A DNA stretch of 64,000 nucleotides, from positions 21,584,001 to 21,648,000 of the forward strand of contig CM053152.1 of the NCBI GenBank assembly GCA_028571685.1, written 5' to 3'. The notes beneath the pieces were generated by a model, which searched no databases, was not told the origin of the DNA, and saw only the letters and a program-made list of their open reading frames with translations. Below are positions 63,546-64,000 of this stretch, one piece after another. This stretch comes from Heterohyrax brucei (lineage: Eukaryota > Chordata > Mammalia > Hyracoidea > Procaviidae). How positions within the stretch are numbered: position 1 is the first letter of the stretch; every line of letters starts with the position of its first letter. The position numbers and the translations under genes are program-made.

Positions 63546-64000
63546 AGTGTATTTTGTAGGCTTTTGAGTGTGTGCTATCATTACTGGGCTTTTATTTTCT
63601 TATAGGGCATTTTAAGGACAAACTAAATGAAAATGGCAGCTGGGTCTGGATTGAATGATCTCTTGTACCCGCATCCCACTGTGGAACTTAGTCAAGTCAA
63701 TGAGTGGCTAGGAATCAAGAGGGCAGGATGAGAGACCTACTCCTTAACCAATTTTTCATACTAATGTACAGTTATGTTTCCACTCAGAAGTCTCACTCGT
63801 TTGTCAGGTACAAGGCCAAGACACCAAAATAGCATTTGTGTATCGCTGAAACTATTACTGCTCAGTTGTTTCTGGGCTTTATTTTTTTCGCTCAACTCCA
63901 CTGCTCTCAAAGTATCTGCAGACGTGTCAAGGATGTAATACAGGCTGGTGGTAGTGCTTAGGAAGGGTCCAACCATTACACATCTAGACAAGAATGTTTC
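63546..64000. other. Single-copy DNA to the window edge
   Basis: No supported feature. A 76-codon minus frame at 63761-63991 has no known domain and runs close to the window edge. Confidence 0.4.

Overview
This 64-kb window is mammalian nuclear DNA, almost certainly from an afrotherian (elephant-like). The main evidence is dozens of AfroSINE copies. They carry the phrases 'ccctggtggc', 'gctaaccaaa', 'ctatggggcagttct', 'actctgtcctataggg' and 'actcgacggcaa'. Alongside them are RTE (BovB-like) LINEs, whose 3' end the AfroSINEs share, and a lineage-specific L1 family with a long 3' UTR. Ancient mammalian repeats (MIR, L2, old L1M, MLT1/MaLR LTRs) form the older layer. By eye, roughly two thirds of the bases are interspersed repeats. 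I found no host protein-coding exon, tRNA, rRNA, CpG island or other functional gene. Every longer open frame is a decayed retrotransposon frame or an unsupported chance frame.

Layout. 1-10.2 kb: sparse old repeats (MIR, L2, MLT1), one decayed plus-strand RTE (2205-4362) and several AfroSINEs. 10.2-18.4 kb: minus-strand 5'-truncated L1 pieces, a minus-strand RTE (14265-15140), SINEs and old L1M debris. 19.05-24.7 kb: a plus-strand L1 with a nested micro-L1 and an internal deletion. 25-27.7 kb: an L2 with a SINE in it, and two composite elements that join an RTE tail to an RTE-leader-like module. 27.66-42.1 kb: a retroelement nest. An old minus-strand L1 (27664-28286 plus 39449-42105) is split by a minus-strand RTE (28288-28588 and 37768-39048). 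Between those halves lies a plus-strand RTE (28590-30436 and 37663-37767), itself split by a full-length 7.2-kb plus-strand L1 (30437-37662). A 22-bp minisatellite (39054-39456) sits at the right junction, and two further 5'-truncated L1s lie in the outer L1. 42.1-52.6 kb: two long minus-strand L1s, the second carrying a solo MaLR LTR. 53-57 kb: mixed single-copy DNA, MIR, SINEs and L1 tails. 57.57-59.5 kb: a near-complete minus-strand MaLR element (LTR-internal-LTR). 59.5-64 kb: mostly single-copy DNA with one MLT1 LTR and MIR/L2 relics.

How the parts relate. L1 and RTE copies encoded, before decay, an endonuclease and reverse transcriptase for target-primed reverse transcription. AfroSINEs share the RTE 3' tail and are understood to use RTE machinery. 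All coding copies here carry stops, frameshifts or deletions and look inactive. No new gene system was found. The interest lies in nesting order, tandem units in an L1 5' UTR, a 22-bp minisatellite at an RTE/L1 junction, very short SINE-tail insertions, and a two-part templated-looking insertion. Element calls rest on pattern recognition without database searches, so boundaries are approximate by 5-30 bp unless a target-site duplication (TSD) is given.
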